DNA of 64,000 bases from Belliella baltica DSM 15883 (GCF_000265405.1 NC_018010.1:248001-312000); one strand, 5' to 3'. Shown: positions 41,531 through 51,504, numbered from the stretch's first letter. Numbers and translations are program-made. Notes: generated by a model from the letters alone, not told the origin.

Positions 41531-43566
41531 TGGAACACAAACATAAATATGATGCACAAGGCAAACAGCTTTGTTGCACACCTCAAGAAGAAAAAATATA
41601 TACCGATGCCGATGCTAAAATGCTATTGGAAAAACATCACGACGATGATGGACACAACCACGAACACACCGATGATGACGGTCATAACCACGGAAGTACC
41701 GATAAATCTACCTTTCAAATGTTTTTACCTGCTATCATCAGTTTCGTATTATTGATAATAGCCATTGCTTTCGATAATTGGTTTCCTCAATCTTGGTTTA
41801 CAGGTTGGGTAAGAATTGTTTGGTATGCAGTAGCGTATGCACCTGTTGGATTACCCGTAATTAAAGAAGCATTTGAAAGCATCAGAAAAGGCGATGTGTT
41901 TTCAGAATTTTTATTGATGAGTATTGCCACCATCGGAGCTTTTGCCATTGGCGAATACCCTGAGGGTGTTGCTGTAATGTTGTTTTATGCCGTTGGCGAA
42001 GTATTCCAGACTTTGGCAGTAACAAGAGCGAAAGCTAACATTAAAACGTTGCTCGATCAAAGACCAGATGAAGTAACTATTTTAGAAAATAATCAAGCTA
42101 AGACCATAAAAGCAGAAACCGCAAGTATTGGCAATATAATTCAATTAAAACCCGGAGAAAAATTAGGACTAGATGGAGAATTATTATCCGAAACCGCTTC
42201 ATTCAATACAGCAGCACTAACAGGAGAAAGTAAGCCCGACACCAAAACCAAAGGTGAAACCGTATTGGCGGGAATGATAAATTTAACGACCGTTGCACAG
42301 GTAAAAGTAACGACTGCTTATACTGATAGCAAACTTTCTAAAATTTTGGAATTGGTACAAAATGCCACTGCACAAAAAGCACCAACAGAATTATTCATTC
42401 GAAAATTCGCAAAAATATACACACCGATTGTTGTATTGTTGGCAGTGCTAATTACCATAATTCCTTATTTTTTTGTGAGCGATTATGTATTTAGTCAGTG
42501 GTTGTACAGAGCATTGGTGTTTTTGGTTATTTCTTGTCCTTGTGCTTTGGTTATCAGTATTCCTTTGGGTTATTTTGGTGGAATTGGAGCAGCTTCCAAA
42601 AATGGAATTTTGTTTAAAGGAAGCAACTTTTTAGATGCCATTGCCGATATTAAAAACGTAGTGATGGACAAAACGGGTACAATGACCGAGGGCGTTTTCA
42701 AGGTACAAGAAGTGGTATTAAAATCTGAATTTAATAAAGATGAAATCCTGAAAATGGTCAACGCTTTAGAAAGCCAAAGTACACATCCGGTCGCGACCGC
42801 TATTCATCAATACGTAGGCGAAATTGATAACTCAATAAGGTTAGATAATACCGAAGAAATTGCAGGTCACGGTTTGAAAGCCAATGTAAACGGAAAAGAA
42901 TTATTGGTAGGGAATTTTAAGTTGCTGGATCAATTTAACATCAAATATGATTTAGACCCAGCCACAATTGTTTATACCTTAATTGCCATTGCTTACGATG
43001 GAAAATTTGCAGGATATATTACCATTGCAGACAGCATCAAAGAAGATGCACAGCTTACAATTGACAAACTGAAAGCATTAGGCGTAAAAACCACAATGCT
43101 AAGCGGAGACAAAAGCACCGTAGTAAAATTTGTTGCCGATAAATTAGGAATTAATAATGCCTTTGGCGATTTATTACCCGAAGACAAAGTAAATAAAGTA
43201 AAAGAAATAAAAGCCCAAAACGAAACCGTAGCATTCGTAGGCGATGGAGTGAACGACGCACCAGTAGTAGCTTTGAGCGATGTAGGAATTGCAATGGGCG
43301 GTCTAGGAAGCGATGCCACCATAGAAACTGCTGATGTGGTTATTCAGGACGATAAGCCGAGTAAAATACCAATGGCAATCAATATCGGTAAACAAACTAA
43401 GAAAATTGTTTGGCAGAATATCACTTTGGCATTTGTAGTAAAAGGAATTGTATTAGTTCTGGGAGCAGGTGGTTTGGCTACAATGTGGGAAGCCGTTTTT
43501 GCTGATGTGGGAGTTGCATTATTGGCAATTTTAAACGCTGTACGCATACAACGGATGAAATTTTAA
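41530..43566 (+). CDS. Zn/Cd/Pb-type P1B heavy-metal ATPase
   Basis: The 678-residue protein has a His/Asp-rich N-terminus ('HHDDDGHNHEHTDDDGHNHGS', about 35-60) in place of a CxxC metal domain. Core motifs: TGES (A-domain), SCPCALVISIP (CPC metal site in TM6), DKTGTM (phosphorylated Asp), 'SQSTHPVATAI' (HP motif), MLSGDK and GDGVNDAPV. It exports divalent soft metals from cytoplasm to periplasm. It is co-translated with the ICMT remnant (TAATG). Confidence 0.95.
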   Translation: MEHKHKYDAQGKQLCCTPQEEKIYTDADAKMLLEKHHDDDGHNHEHTDDDGHNHGSTDKSTFQMFLPAIISFVLLIIAIAFDNWFPQSWFTGWVRIVWYAVAYAPVGLPVIKEAFESIRKGDVFSEFLLMSIATIGAFAIGEYPEGVAVMLFYAVGEVFQTLAVTRAKANIKTLLDQRPDEVTILENNQAKTIKAETASIGNIIQLKPGEKLGLDGELLSETASFNTAALTGESKPDTKTKGETVLAGMINLTTVAQVKVTTAYTDSKLSKILELVQNATAQKAPTELFIRKFAKIYTPIVVLLAVLITIIPYFFVSDYVFSQWLYRALVFLVISCPCALVISIPLGYFGGIGAASKNGILFKGSNFLDAIADIKNVVMDKTGTMTEGVFKVQEVVLKSEFNKDEILKMVNALESQSTHPVATAIHQYVGEIDNSIRLDNTEEIAGHGLKANVNGKELLVGNFKLLDQFNIKYDLDPATIVYTLIAIAYDGKFAGYITIADSIKEDAQLTIDKLKALGVKTTMLSGDKSTVVKFVADKLGINNAFGDLLPEDKVNKVKEIKAQNETVAFVGDGVNDAPVVALSDVGIAMGGLGSDATIETADVVIQDDKPSKIPMAINIGKQTKKIVWQNITLAFVVKGIVLVLGAGGLATMWEAVFADVGVALLAILNAVRIQRMKF

Positions 43567-43635
43567 CGGACAAGTCAATTTATGAAAAATAGGGAGTGAT
43601 TTTAATTGAGGGAGAAGTTGTAACGTAGTTTTTAA

Positions 43636-43643
43636 TATATTTG
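43636..43643 (+). promoter_or_regulatory. -7-type box directly before the Cys-rich metal gene
   Basis: TATATTTG matches TAnnTTTG and ends 4 nt before the ATG at 43648. Like the box before 32941 it would give almost no leader. Confidence 0.4.
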
Positions 43644-43647
43644 TAAA

Positions 43648-43959
43648 ATGAAGCATTTATCATTCATATTAGCATTAATAGTCTTGGTCTTATCGACCTT
43701 GCCAGGCTTTATGGAAGATAAATGCTTTGACGTCATACATCAAACAACAAATAGTCAGGAAGAAGATAGCGACGGTTGCGGTATGGAATGTTGCTCGCCT
43801 TTTTCTAAATGCAATACTTGTACCGGATTTGTAATTACTTCTTTTTATGCTTTAACGACAAATTCTGCCCAACAACCTGAAAAGAAATTAAGTGTAATAA
43901 CTACGTCAGCTGTTTCAGACTTCCTCTCTTCCATTTGGCAACCGCCTAAGATTAATTAA
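43648..43959 (+). CDS. Small secreted Cys-rich protein (DUF6660-like)
   Basis: The 103-residue product has a signal peptide ('MKHLSFILALIVLVLSTLPG') and then a cysteine cluster 'DGCGMECCSPFSKCNTCTGF' within the secreted part, ending 'SIWQPPKIN' much like the LFQPPQV end of the His-rich protein at 32941. It resembles a family labelled DUF6660 that stands before TonB receptors of metal clusters. It might deliver or sense Cu/Zn in the periplasm. It lies 87 bp before the TonB receptor start. Confidence 0.7.
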   Translation: MKHLSFILALIVLVLSTLPGFMEDKCFDVIHQTTNSQEEDSDGCGMECCSPFSKCNTCTGFVITSFYALTTNSAQQPEKKLSVITTSAVSDFLSSIWQPPKIN

Positions 43960-44046
43960 TGTTTTTAGTGCCTTCGGCACAATAACAAATTGCGGTGCTA
44001 CAAACCGTCAATTCTTATTTTTCAAACATTAATAATTTTTCATATA

Positions 44047-46218
44047 ATGAAAAAAATACTCTTTATGTCATTTTTTATGACACTAAATCTCTGTGTATTT
44101 GCACAAAACAATTTAAATGCTGTTATTAGAAACAGTGAAAACAAAGATCCTTTGATTGGTGTGACGGCATCTATAAAAGGAACCTCGCTTGCCGCTACAT
44201 CAAACGAAAACGGTCAAATCATAATAGTAAATGTTCCTGACGGTGTACAGGAAATACATTTTAGTTACGTAGGCTTTAATGAACGTATTGATACATTGGA
44301 ATTTCCATTAAAGGACACCAGCGTTATTGAAATCTTACTCAAAGAAAGTTCAGAGGAGTTGGATGAAGTGGTTATATCTTCTACAAGAAGTACAAGGAGC
44401 ATACAAAATATTCCTACTCGTATTGAATTTATCGGAAGTGAAGAATTGGGCGAAAAAGGTAATATGAAACCAGGAGATATTCGTATGCTTTTGGCGGAAA
44501 GTACAGGTATTCACGTACAAACCACTTCGCCTACCAGTGCCAATGCAAGTATCCGTATTCAAGGACTTGACGGAAGATATACGCAAATCTTGAAAGACGG
44601 CTTCCCTATTTTTTCGGGTGCTTCAAGCGGATTAGGTTTGTTGCAAATTCCACCGCTTGACTTAAAGCAGGTTGAAGTTATCAAAGGTTCTACATCTACG
44701 CTGTATGGTGGTGGAGCAATAGCAGGTTTGGTAAACCTGATTTCCAAGACACCAACGGAAGAAAGGGATTTGCGTTTTCATTTAAACGGAACATCAGGCG
44801 GAGGTTTAGACATCAACGGTTTTTACGGACAGAAGTTTAAGAAAATCGGAACAACCATATTTGCTTCGCATAATAGAAACGGCGCTTACGACCCTGCAAA
44901 AATTGGTTTTTCTGCCATTCCAAAATTTGAACGTTTTGTACTGAACCCTAAATTGTTTGTTTATTTCAATGATAAAACAAAAATGAATTTCGGTGTCAAT
45001 ACAACTATCGAAAACCGTTTGGGAGGTGATATGCTTTACATTAAAGGAAACGGAGATAATACAAACCAATATTTTGAGGAAAATAAAACACAACGCTATT
45101 CCACTCAATTTGTTTTCGACCACTTAATTAATGAAAAAAGTTCTTTTCAAATTAAAAATAGCGTGAGTTATTTTAATCGAAATACAACCATTCCAAGCTA
45201 TCAGTTTGAGGGAACACAAACCGCAAGTTTTACCGAAGCCAACTACACCAACAGTACAGAAAAATCGGAATGGGTAGCAGGGGTTAATATTTGGACGGAC
45301 AATTTTAAAGAAAAGCAGATTACTGCATTTCCGTTGAGGGATTACAGCCAAAACACATTCGGAGCTTTCGTTCAAAATTCTTTTAAGGCTACTGATTGGC
45401 TTCAATTAGAAGCAGGTTTAAGAACGGATTACGTGATAGATTACGGAGCTGTATTTTTACCAAGAGTATCGGCATTGTTTAAGATTGCAAACGGATTGAC
45501 TTCACGTATTGGAGGTGGATTTGGGTATAAAACACCAACCATTTTTACAGAAGAAAGTGAACGCTTACAATATCAAAATGTAATGCCTATTGACGACAAG
45601 ACCAATAAATTGGAAAAAAGTTATGGAGCAAATGCAGACATCAATTACCGCACCTATATTGGAGAAGATTGGTCATTTAGCATAAACCAATTATTCTTTT
45701 ACACCTATTTGGATAATCCTTTGTTACTTGAAAATTCCTCGGCAAATCTGTATCAGTTCGTTAATTCTCCGGGCTACATCCATACCAAAGGAACAGAAAC
45801 CAATATTAAAATTGGTTACGATGATTTGAAATTATTTTTGGGATACACTTATACAGATGCTCGATTAAACCAAAATGGAACGACTGTAGAAAGTCCTTTA
45901 ACGCCAAAACACCGCATTAATTCCATCCTGATGTATGAAATAGAAGACAAATGGAAAGTTGGTCTGGAAGCCTATTACTTCAGTCCTCAAAAACTGAATA
46001 ATGGAACTACGGGCGAAGGTTACTTTATTACCGGATTTATGGCTGAAAAGATTTGGGAAAGATTTTCTCTGTACATCAACTTTGAAAACTTCCTTGACAC
46101 CCGACAAACACGCTTTGGTAGCATTTATACAGGAACAATAACCAATCCGGTTTTTAAAGACATTTATGCACCTTTGGACGGATTTGTGATTAACGGAGGA
46201 ATAAAATTCAAGCTTTAA
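44047..46218 (+). CDS. TonB-dependent outer-membrane receptor of the metal cluster
   Basis: The 723-residue product (ATG at 44047, where a signal peptide 'KKILFMSFFMTLNLCVFAQ' begins; the frame is open from 43990) contains a carboxypeptidase-like domain ('NKDPLIGVTASIKGTSLAATSNENGQI'), TonB box/plug ('VVISSTRSTRSIQNIPTRIEFI', 'VEVIKGSTSTLYGGGAIAGLVNLI') and a barrel ending in Leu. It is smaller than SusC proteins and resembles receptors for copper or siderophore-like chelates. It starts 87 bp after the Cys-rich protein and is followed by the CDF exporter after 5 bp. Confidence 0.93.
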   Translation: MKKILFMSFFMTLNLCVFAQNNLNAVIRNSENKDPLIGVTASIKGTSLAATSNENGQIIIVNVPDGVQEIHFSYVGFNERIDTLEFPLKDTSVIEILLKESSEELDEVVISSTRSTRSIQNIPTRIEFIGSEELGEKGNMKPGDIRMLLAESTGIHVQTTSPTSANASIRIQGLDGRYTQILKDGFPIFSGASSGLGLLQIPPLDLKQVEVIKGSTSTLYGGGAIAGLVNLISKTPTEERDLRFHLNGTSGGGLDINGFYGQKFKKIGTTIFASHNRNGAYDPAKIGFSAIPKFERFVLNPKLFVYFNDKTKMNFGVNTTIENRLGGDMLYIKGNGDNTNQYFEENKTQRYSTQFVFDHLINEKSSFQIKNSVSYFNRNTTIPSYQFEGTQTASFTEANYTNSTEKSEWVAGVNIWTDNFKEKQITAFPLRDYSQNTFGAFVQNSFKATDWLQLEAGLRTDYVIDYGAVFLPRVSALFKIANGLTSRIGGGFGYKTPTIFTEESERLQYQNVMPIDDKTNKLEKSYGANADINYRTYIGEDWSFSINQLFFYTYLDNPLLLENSSANLYQFVNSPGYIHTKGTETNIKIGYDDLKLFLGYTYTDARLNQNGTTVESPLTPKHRINSILMYEIEDKWKVGLEAYYFSPQKLNNGTTGEGYFITGFMAEKIWERFSLYINFENFLDTRQTRFGSIYTGTITNPVFKDIYAPLDGFVINGGIKFKL

Positions 46219-46223
46219 AACAA

Positions 46224-47018
46224 ATGGAAAAAACCATATTCAATATAACTAAAATGGATTGCCCAAGCGAGGAGCAATTAATCCGTATGAAACTGCAAGA
46301 CTTTGATACGGTAAAAGGATTGGAATTTGATATAGCCAATAGAAAATTAGACGTTTATCACGATGGAAACCCAGAGCCAATTTTTTTGGCTTTGGGAACA
46401 CTGAACCTAAATACGACATTGGTTTCAACTGAAAAAAGCAATTTTGTTGTTGAAACAGATACAAGCAACAAGCAACGGAAATTACTTTGGATCGTGTTGA
46501 TTATCAACTTCCTGTTCTTTGGATTGGAAATGTTATTCGGTATTTTTTCAGGTTCAATGGGATTGATAGCCGATAGCTTGGATATGCTTGCAGACAGTGT
46601 CGTTTACGCATTGGCATTAATCGCTGTTGGTGGAACAATCGCCCTAAAAAAGAACATCGCCAGATTTGCAGGATACTTCCAAGTCTTACTGGCTATTATA
46701 GGTTTCGTTGAAGTGATCAGGCGTTTTATGGGAATTGAAGCTATGCCCGATTTCAAAACAATGATTGTCGTTTCAGTTTTAGCATTGATTGCAAACGTAT
46801 TTTGCCTTTATCTCTTACAAAAGAACAAAAGTAAAGAAGCGCATATGCAGGCTTCGATGATATTCACATCAAATGATGTCATTATCAATTCGGGAGTTAT
46901 TGTTGCTGGTCTTTTAGTTAATTGGCTCAATTCAAGTTATCCTGATTTGATTATTGGGGCTATTGTATTTGTAATTGTAGCAAGGGGAGCTTACAGAATA
47001 TTGAAGTTAGCGAAGTAA
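46224..47018 (+). CDS. Cation-diffusion-facilitator-type metal exporter
   Basis: The 264-residue product has an N-terminal HMA-like beta-alpha domain without CxxC ('MEKTIFNITKMDCPSEEQLIRMKL') and then six membrane helices of the CDF type. Putative metal ligands appear in 'SMGLIADSLDMLADSVVYA' (DxxxD, TM2) and 'MIFTSNDVIINSGVI' (N/D, TM5). The usual cytoplasmic C-terminal domain is lacking; the short form occurs in ICE metal islands. It is the last gene of the TonB unit and is followed by a terminator. Confidence 0.87.
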   Translation: MEKTIFNITKMDCPSEEQLIRMKLQDFDTVKGLEFDIANRKLDVYHDGNPEPIFLALGTLNLNTTLVSTEKSNFVVETDTSNKQRKLLWIVLIINFLFFGLEMLFGIFSGSMGLIADSLDMLADSVVYALALIAVGGTIALKKNIARFAGYFQVLLAIIGFVEVIRRFMGIEAMPDFKTMIVVSVLALIANVFCLYLLQKNKSKEAHMQASMIFTSNDVIINSGVIVAGLLVNWLNSSYPDLIIGAIVFVIVARGAYRILKLAK

Positions 47019-47083
47019 ATCCCTATATCTATAGTTGCCTTTATCTTAGAAGAATAGGAGATAATAGAAATAAAAAAAGAGTG

Positions 47084-47114
47084 TTCAGGAATTGTTCTAA
47101 TAAACATTCCTGAA
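47084..47114 (+). terminator. Probable terminator after the CDF exporter
   Basis: TTCAGGAAT (47084-47092) and ATTCCTGAA (47106-47114) form a 9-bp stem with a 13-nt loop; the T-tract after it (ATCTTTT) is modest. Confidence 0.6.
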
Positions 47115-47260
47115 ATCTTTTAACCGATTATGGAAGAAGCTAAGCTATTGCAAATAGGCTCTATAATAATTTCAAAAAAAATCATTAGATGTGATATAGC
47201 CTACAAATTACACAGTTTATTTTTTTTCACTAACTCAAATATAGACTTCAAAATAGCCAG

Positions 47261-47588
47261 ATGAACAAATTTTATACAGAAACACTACACAAGCTGGAAA
47301 CAGAAATCAACGATTTGGAGATTGAAACCGATCACTCTATACAACGGATAGAAGCCTTTATAGATATCATTCTAAAATACTTGTCGGAAGTAAAGAAATA
47401 TGTTCTAAACAGAGGATTTAAGAATATTGGGGAAGAAATCCATTTTTTTAAATATCAAAAACCTACTATCGTTTCAAAACTAATTTATTATAATACCATT
47501 TATAAAATCGAAACAAAAAAGCCTTACGGTTCAAAACCTATTAAAAAATACCTTAATGATGAATTGAGAAAACTTAAAAGGTATTTTG
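47261..47588 (+). pseudogene. rteC: RteC-domain gene, N-terminal fragment
   Basis: The first 108 or so codons align with the intact RteC at 53304-54149: 'LKYLSEVKKYVLNRGFKN', 'EEIHFFKYQKPTIVSKLIYYNTIYKIET' match 'VKKYLIEEGFKNDEEEIRFFRSIKPQILGKLIYYNKIYRIET'. Homology ends near 47588, where the sequence becomes the 3' part of topB on the other strand. The open frame goes on to 47644 only as antisense topB. RteC normally controls excision in CTnDOT-type elements; this copy should be inactive. Confidence 0.8.
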
Positions 47589-49283
47589 CAAGGCTAATTC
47601 CCATTCGGCAGTCATTGCTACGTCAGCAATTTTTTGGTCTTTGACCAATTCATAAACCTGCAATCCTTTTTCAGTCGGGATTAAAGATTTCTTTTCCCGT
47701 TGGATATAATTTCGAGTAAATAGTGTTTCAATTATTGATGCTCGTGTTGCAGGTGTGCCAATACCAATATTTTGCAAAGCTTTACGTTCTTCTTCATTTT
47801 CTATCCCGTTTCCGGCAGTTTCCATAGCTGATAAAAGCCCAGCTTCAGTATATAATGCAGGCGGTTTAGTTTGTTTTTCCAAAACGGAGGCTTCTTTTAT
47901 TTTAAGTTCATCGCCCTTTTTCAGTTCGGGTAAATCCTGCAAAGGTTCGGTGTCATCATCTGCGAAACTTCCTTTTATCGAGCGCCAACCTGGTTCGGTT
48001 ATCTTACAACCTTTTGCAGTAAAATCATAATGTATAGCTTGTAAAGCAACGTCGGTAATCTCTTTCGTACAAGCTTGAGAAATCGCTTCCAGCAGTCGAA
48101 AAGCAATCATATCGTAAACTGCATTTTCTTTTGCATTTAATGCTGATGGAATTTTTTCGGTAATCAATAATGCGTGATGGTCGGTTACACGCAAATCGTT
48201 CACGATGCGTTTATTGAAACGTCCCCATTTTATTTTAGACAAGGCTTGTTTACAATTTTCCCTGTCTTGTAACGCTCTTACAAGATTGGGGATTTCAGCC
48301 CACATATCTTCGGGAATATATTTGCTTCCGGTACGAGGATAAGTGATGAATTTCTTTTCGTAAAGGCTTTGAGCAATGTTCAGCGTTTCTTCGGCAGAAA
48401 GGTTCAGCTTTTTATTGGCTTCTTTTTGCAAGCCTGTCAAGTCAAAAAGCAAAGGCGGTTGTTCCGTTACGCTTTTGATTTCTACGGATGTAACCGTTGC
48501 AGTATTTCCGTTTCTTTCGATAGTTCTCAATGCATCGTCTGCCAGCTTTTTATCATCCCATTTGGTTGTGGAAAGACTTTTAAAACCAATCATTTCTTTG
48601 TGATGCAACAATTGTATCTGATAATATTTCTTTATTGAGAATTTTTTGTTGTCGAGATAACGTTTGCAAATCAAGGCAAGTGTTGGTGTTTGTACTCTTC
48701 CGAGCGAATAAATCCCATTTCCTGCAACAATGCTCAATGCCTGCGTAGCATTAATTCCTACAAGCCAATCGGCACGGCTTCTGCCTTGTGCAGATTGATA
48801 CAATCCGACAAATTCCTTTCCGTTTTTCAGGTTATCAAAGCCTTGTTTAATCGCCTTTTCAGTAAGTGAACTTATCCATAATCTTTGAAAAGGTTTGTTG
48901 CATTTGAGGTATTCATAAATGTACCGAAAGATGAGTTCGCCTTCACGACCTGCATCAGTAGCTACAATTATGCTATCACATTGATTAAATACTTGCTCAA
49001 TTATTTTCAATTGCTTTAATGCACCCGTATCAGCTACATAACTTTTGTCCTTTTTTACTTTACGAACGATTAATAAAAATGGGTTGGGAAGTATCGGAAG
49101 CGAGGCTTTCTGAAAACCTGATATTCCGTAATCTTCGGGCATTCCTAATCCAATTAGGTGTCCAAATGCCCACGTAACACAATAGCCGTTGCCTGTCAGG
49201 TATCCATCCTTTTTTTCGGAAGCACCCAACAAGCTGGCTATTTCTCTTGCTACGCTTGGTTTTTCTGCAATTATTGCTTTCAT
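47574..49283 (-). CDS. topB: Type IA DNA topoisomerase III of the ICE, C-terminally truncated
   Basis: The 569-residue product has the Toprim domain ('MKAIIAEKPSVAREIASLLG', 'IIVATDAGREGELIFRYIYEY' giving DxxxE) and the active-site tyrosine in KKFITYPRTGSKYIP. Normal ICE TopB proteins are about 690-700 residues; this one stops after 'TAEWELALQNTF', where the sequence becomes a fragment of rteC. The loss removes the zinc/C-terminal region, so strand passage may be impaired even though the catalytic core remains. Confidence 0.88.
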   Translation of the reverse strand: MKAIIAEKPSVAREIASLLGASEKKDGYLTGNGYCVTWAFGHLIGLGMPEDYGISGFQKASLPILPNPFLLIVRKVKKDKSYVADTGALKQLKIIEQVFNQCDSIIVATDAGREGELIFRYIYEYLKCNKPFQRLWISSLTEKAIKQGFDNLKNGKEFVGLYQSAQGRSRADWLVGINATQALSIVAGNGIYSLGRVQTPTLALICKRYLDNKKFSIKKYYQIQLLHHKEMIGFKSLSTTKWDDKKLADDALRTIERNGNTATVTSVEIKSVTEQPPLLFDLTGLQKEANKKLNLSAEETLNIAQSLYEKKFITYPRTGSKYIPEDMWAEIPNLVRALQDRENCKQALSKIKWGRFNKRIVNDLRVTDHHALLITEKIPSALNAKENAVYDMIAFRLLEAISQACTKEITDVALQAIHYDFTAKGCKITEPGWRSIKGSFADDDTEPLQDLPELKKGDELKIKEASVLEKQTKPPALYTEAGLLSAMETAGNGIENEEERKALQNIGIGTPATRASIIETLFTRNYIQREKKSLIPTEKGLQVYELVKDQKIADVAMTAEWELALQNTF

Positions 49284-49289
49284 AATTTA

Positions 49290-50176
49290 CTACATTTTTC
49301 TGCCTTTAGATTTAGCAGGTGCTTGAGGTTTTTCCTGTTGCTCTTGCTGTTTTTTATCTTTTGGCGTTTGTTGTTTCGGTTGCAAAGGCTCTTTGATATT
49401 CTTTGTTGCTTCATTGGTTTTACCATCCGAATTAACCGCAGTTTGCGTTTTATGAGCTTCAGTAGGTTTCACCTGTTCTTTAAGCTTATCGGGATTTTGA
49501 AAAGAAAAATTGGTTTTGTTGGTTTCCTTATTCAAAGTGATATAACCTTGGTACGGCTTACCTTGCTTGTCTGTCAAGCCACTGATGTAAATAGTCTGAC
49601 CGTCTTTGAACTTATCATATTGCTCATTATCCAATTCCTTACCTCTAAAAGTTCTCGGAACTTCCTGCGAATTATTTTGCTGATTATTTTGTCCGTTGCT
49701 TTGCGTTTGCTGATTGGAATTGCCTCTATCGAACAGAAATTCAACATAGCGTTTGTCTGCATTGAACTGAACCGTAGCTTCAAAATCAGTTCCCTTTTTA
49801 GAAATCATTCCCTCTAAATGAAGTGGTTTGCCGTCCATTAAAGTTTGTTTTTGCTCATCATTCAGTTTTACCCCTTTTATTTCATCGGGTATTTTTATGT
49901 ATTCTATTTTCAGTGCAATCAATTCATTGGTTAACCTATCCACACTAATAATTGACGGAATGGTTTCGCCTGTTTTGGGGTTTTTCAAATCAACCACACG
50001 TCCCATATTTCCTGCATCGAGTAAGTTTTTCTTGTCTTCATCAGTAAACTTGTGTCCAAAAAACTCAAAGTTTAAGTTAGGTTCTTTACGGATACCGTGT
50101 ATGGCGACCACTACCTTACCTTCGTCATTGTGTTGCAAGGAAAGACGGGCATCCATTCGGGTAACGGCAGTGCGGT
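49290..50176 (-). pseudogene. DUF3945-type ICE gene, C-terminal fragment
   Basis: The fragment begins at the IS3 edge and carries 'RMDARLSLQHNDEGKVVVAIHGIRKEPNLNFEFFGHKFTDEDKKNLL', repeated 'GKPLHLEGMISKKG' type units and a Gln/Lys-rich tail, all typical of the DUF3945 proteins that precede topB in Bacteroidota ICEs. The N-terminal part is at 51701-52284, beyond the IS. The frame extends to 50270 only through IS-derived sequence. Function unknown even when intact. Confidence 0.82.
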
Positions 50177-50236
50177 CGTGTACTGAAATAGGTTGACACA
50201 ATTTTACTAGAAATTGTAAACCTATAATCGGACAAA

Positions 50237-50629
50237 ATGCGAAAGACAGAAAAATTCTCTGAGGAGGCAAAGAGAAAAATTGTTATGGAAGTACTATCAG
50301 GTACTTTGACTAAAGAACAAGCAAGGCATGTTTATGGAATTAAAAGTAAATCCGCTATCTTGGAATGGATGAGGATTTTTGCTGGTTTAGAAAGGAGAGT
50401 TCCTAAGGACCCTCTTCCGATATTAAGAAACATGTCAGAAAAACAGGATTCCAACAACGAGTTAAAAGCTCGTATTAAGCAACTTGAAGAAGAGTTGAAG
50501 CTTAGCCAGTTAAAGGGCAGGGCATATCAGATCATGGTCGATATTGCCAAAGAAGAATATGGGCTGGATCTTGAAAAAAAGTCTGGTGCCAAGCAGTTCA
50601 AAGACTCAAAGAAGAAGAGCCAAGGATAA
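50237..50629 (+). CDS. IS3-family OrfA (helix-turn-helix)
   Basis: The 130-residue product has an N-terminal HTH ('KFSEEAKRKIVMEVLSGTLTKEQARHVYGIKSKSAILEWM') and a leucine-zipper-like coiled coil (about 75-108, 'ELKARIKQLEEELKLSQL'), the normal make-up of OrfA, which binds the IS ends. The orfB frame lies at -1 relative to it, and translation should shift at 50575-50581. Confidence 0.93.
   Translation: MRKTEKFSEEAKRKIVMEVLSGTLTKEQARHVYGIKSKSAILEWMRIFAGLERRVPKDPLPILRNMSEKQDSNNELKARIKQLEEELKLSQLKGRAYQIMVDIAKEEYGLDLEKKSGAKQFKDSKKKSQG
50575..50581 (+). promoter_or_regulatory. Programmed -1 frameshift site (A AAA AAG)
   Basis: In the orfA frame the heptamer reads A_AAA_AAG, the canonical IS3 slippery sequence. 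After a -1 shift the frame is open through 'KVWCQAVQRLKEEEPRISLAQLCGLFG' into orfB, giving an OrfAB fusion. Confidence 0.8.
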
Positions 50630-50631
50630 GC

Positions 50632-51504
50632 TTGGCTCAACTTTGTGGATTGTTTGGCAAGAGCAGACAAGGTTACTATAAAGGTATCAATAATGTTTGT
50701 AAAGAGGCATTTGAGGAAGATTTGGTGCTAAGTTTTGTTCTCAAGATCAGGAAGAAGGCTAAAACATCCAGGTGGGGGTTGAGAAAAATGTATTCTTTGA
50801 TAAAGAAAGATTTAACCCTACATAAAATCAAGATAGGCAGAGATAAACTGTTTGATCTGCTTCGTATGAACGGATTATTAGTTACTAAGAGAAAAAGGAG
50901 GTTTTTCACTACCCAGAGCCATCATTGGCTAAGGAAGTACCATAATCTTGTTGAAAATATGGTTGTCTCAAGACCCAACCAGTTATGGGTCTCCGATATT
51001 ACCTATGTCGAGCTTAACAGGGAAGTCATGTATCTGTATCTTATTACAGATGCTTATTCCCAGAAAATAGTGGGCTGGAATCTTTCTTTTGACCTGAAGG
51101 CTGAATCGGCGCTTGATGCCCTAAAAATGGCTTTTCAATCTCAGAAATACATTGAACCATACTCCCTGATTCATCACTCAGACCGTGGGGTACAGTACTG
51201 CAGTTATGATTACACGGACCTTTTAAAAAAGAAAAAAGTCTGGATCAGTATGACGAAGCCTGCCTCCCCACATGAAAATGCCATAGCAGAAAGAGTAAAC
51301 GGTATTCTTAAAGAAGAGTGGTTGGATGATATTGCTAGAGAACAAGGTGTCAATGCACAAAAATATATAAGTCAGATCATCAAAATCTATAATGATATGA
51401 GACCGCACGAAGGACTGGGGAGTAATCTTACGCCAAACCAAGTACATGACGAAGGTTTTCTAAGGCATGATACCGAACGCGTTATTGGGAATAAGTACAG
51501 CTAG
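50632..51504 (+). CDS. IS3-family OrfB transposase (DDE integrase core)
   Basis: The product has the rve integrase fold: first Asp in NQLWVSDITYVEL, second Asp in LIHHSDRGVQYCS and the Glu in ENAIAERVNGILKEEWL (DDE with the IS3 spacing). It begins with no good start of its own (TTG at 50632) and is expected as the OrfAB fusion. The core is intact, so the element may be active. Confidence 0.93.
   Translation: MAQLCGLFGKSRQGYYKGINNVCKEAFEEDLVLSFVLKIRKKAKTSRWGLRKMYSLIKKDLTLHKIKIGRDKLFDLLRMNGLLVTKRKRRFFTTQSHHWLRKYHNLVENMVVSRPNQLWVSDITYVELNREVMYLYLITDAYSQKIVGWNLSFDLKAESALDALKMAFQSQKYIEPYSLIHHSDRGVQYCSYDYTDLLKKKKVWISMTKPASPHENAIAERVNGILKEEWLDDIAREQGVNAQKYISQIIKIYNDMRPHEGLGSNLTPNQVHDEGFLRHDTERVIGNKYS

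Noticed and set aside
50172-50182. Target duplication of the IS3 element
   Set aside because: Edges GTCGT/GTACTG and GGAC/GAGA do not give a matching 3-4-bp direct repeat; left unassigned.
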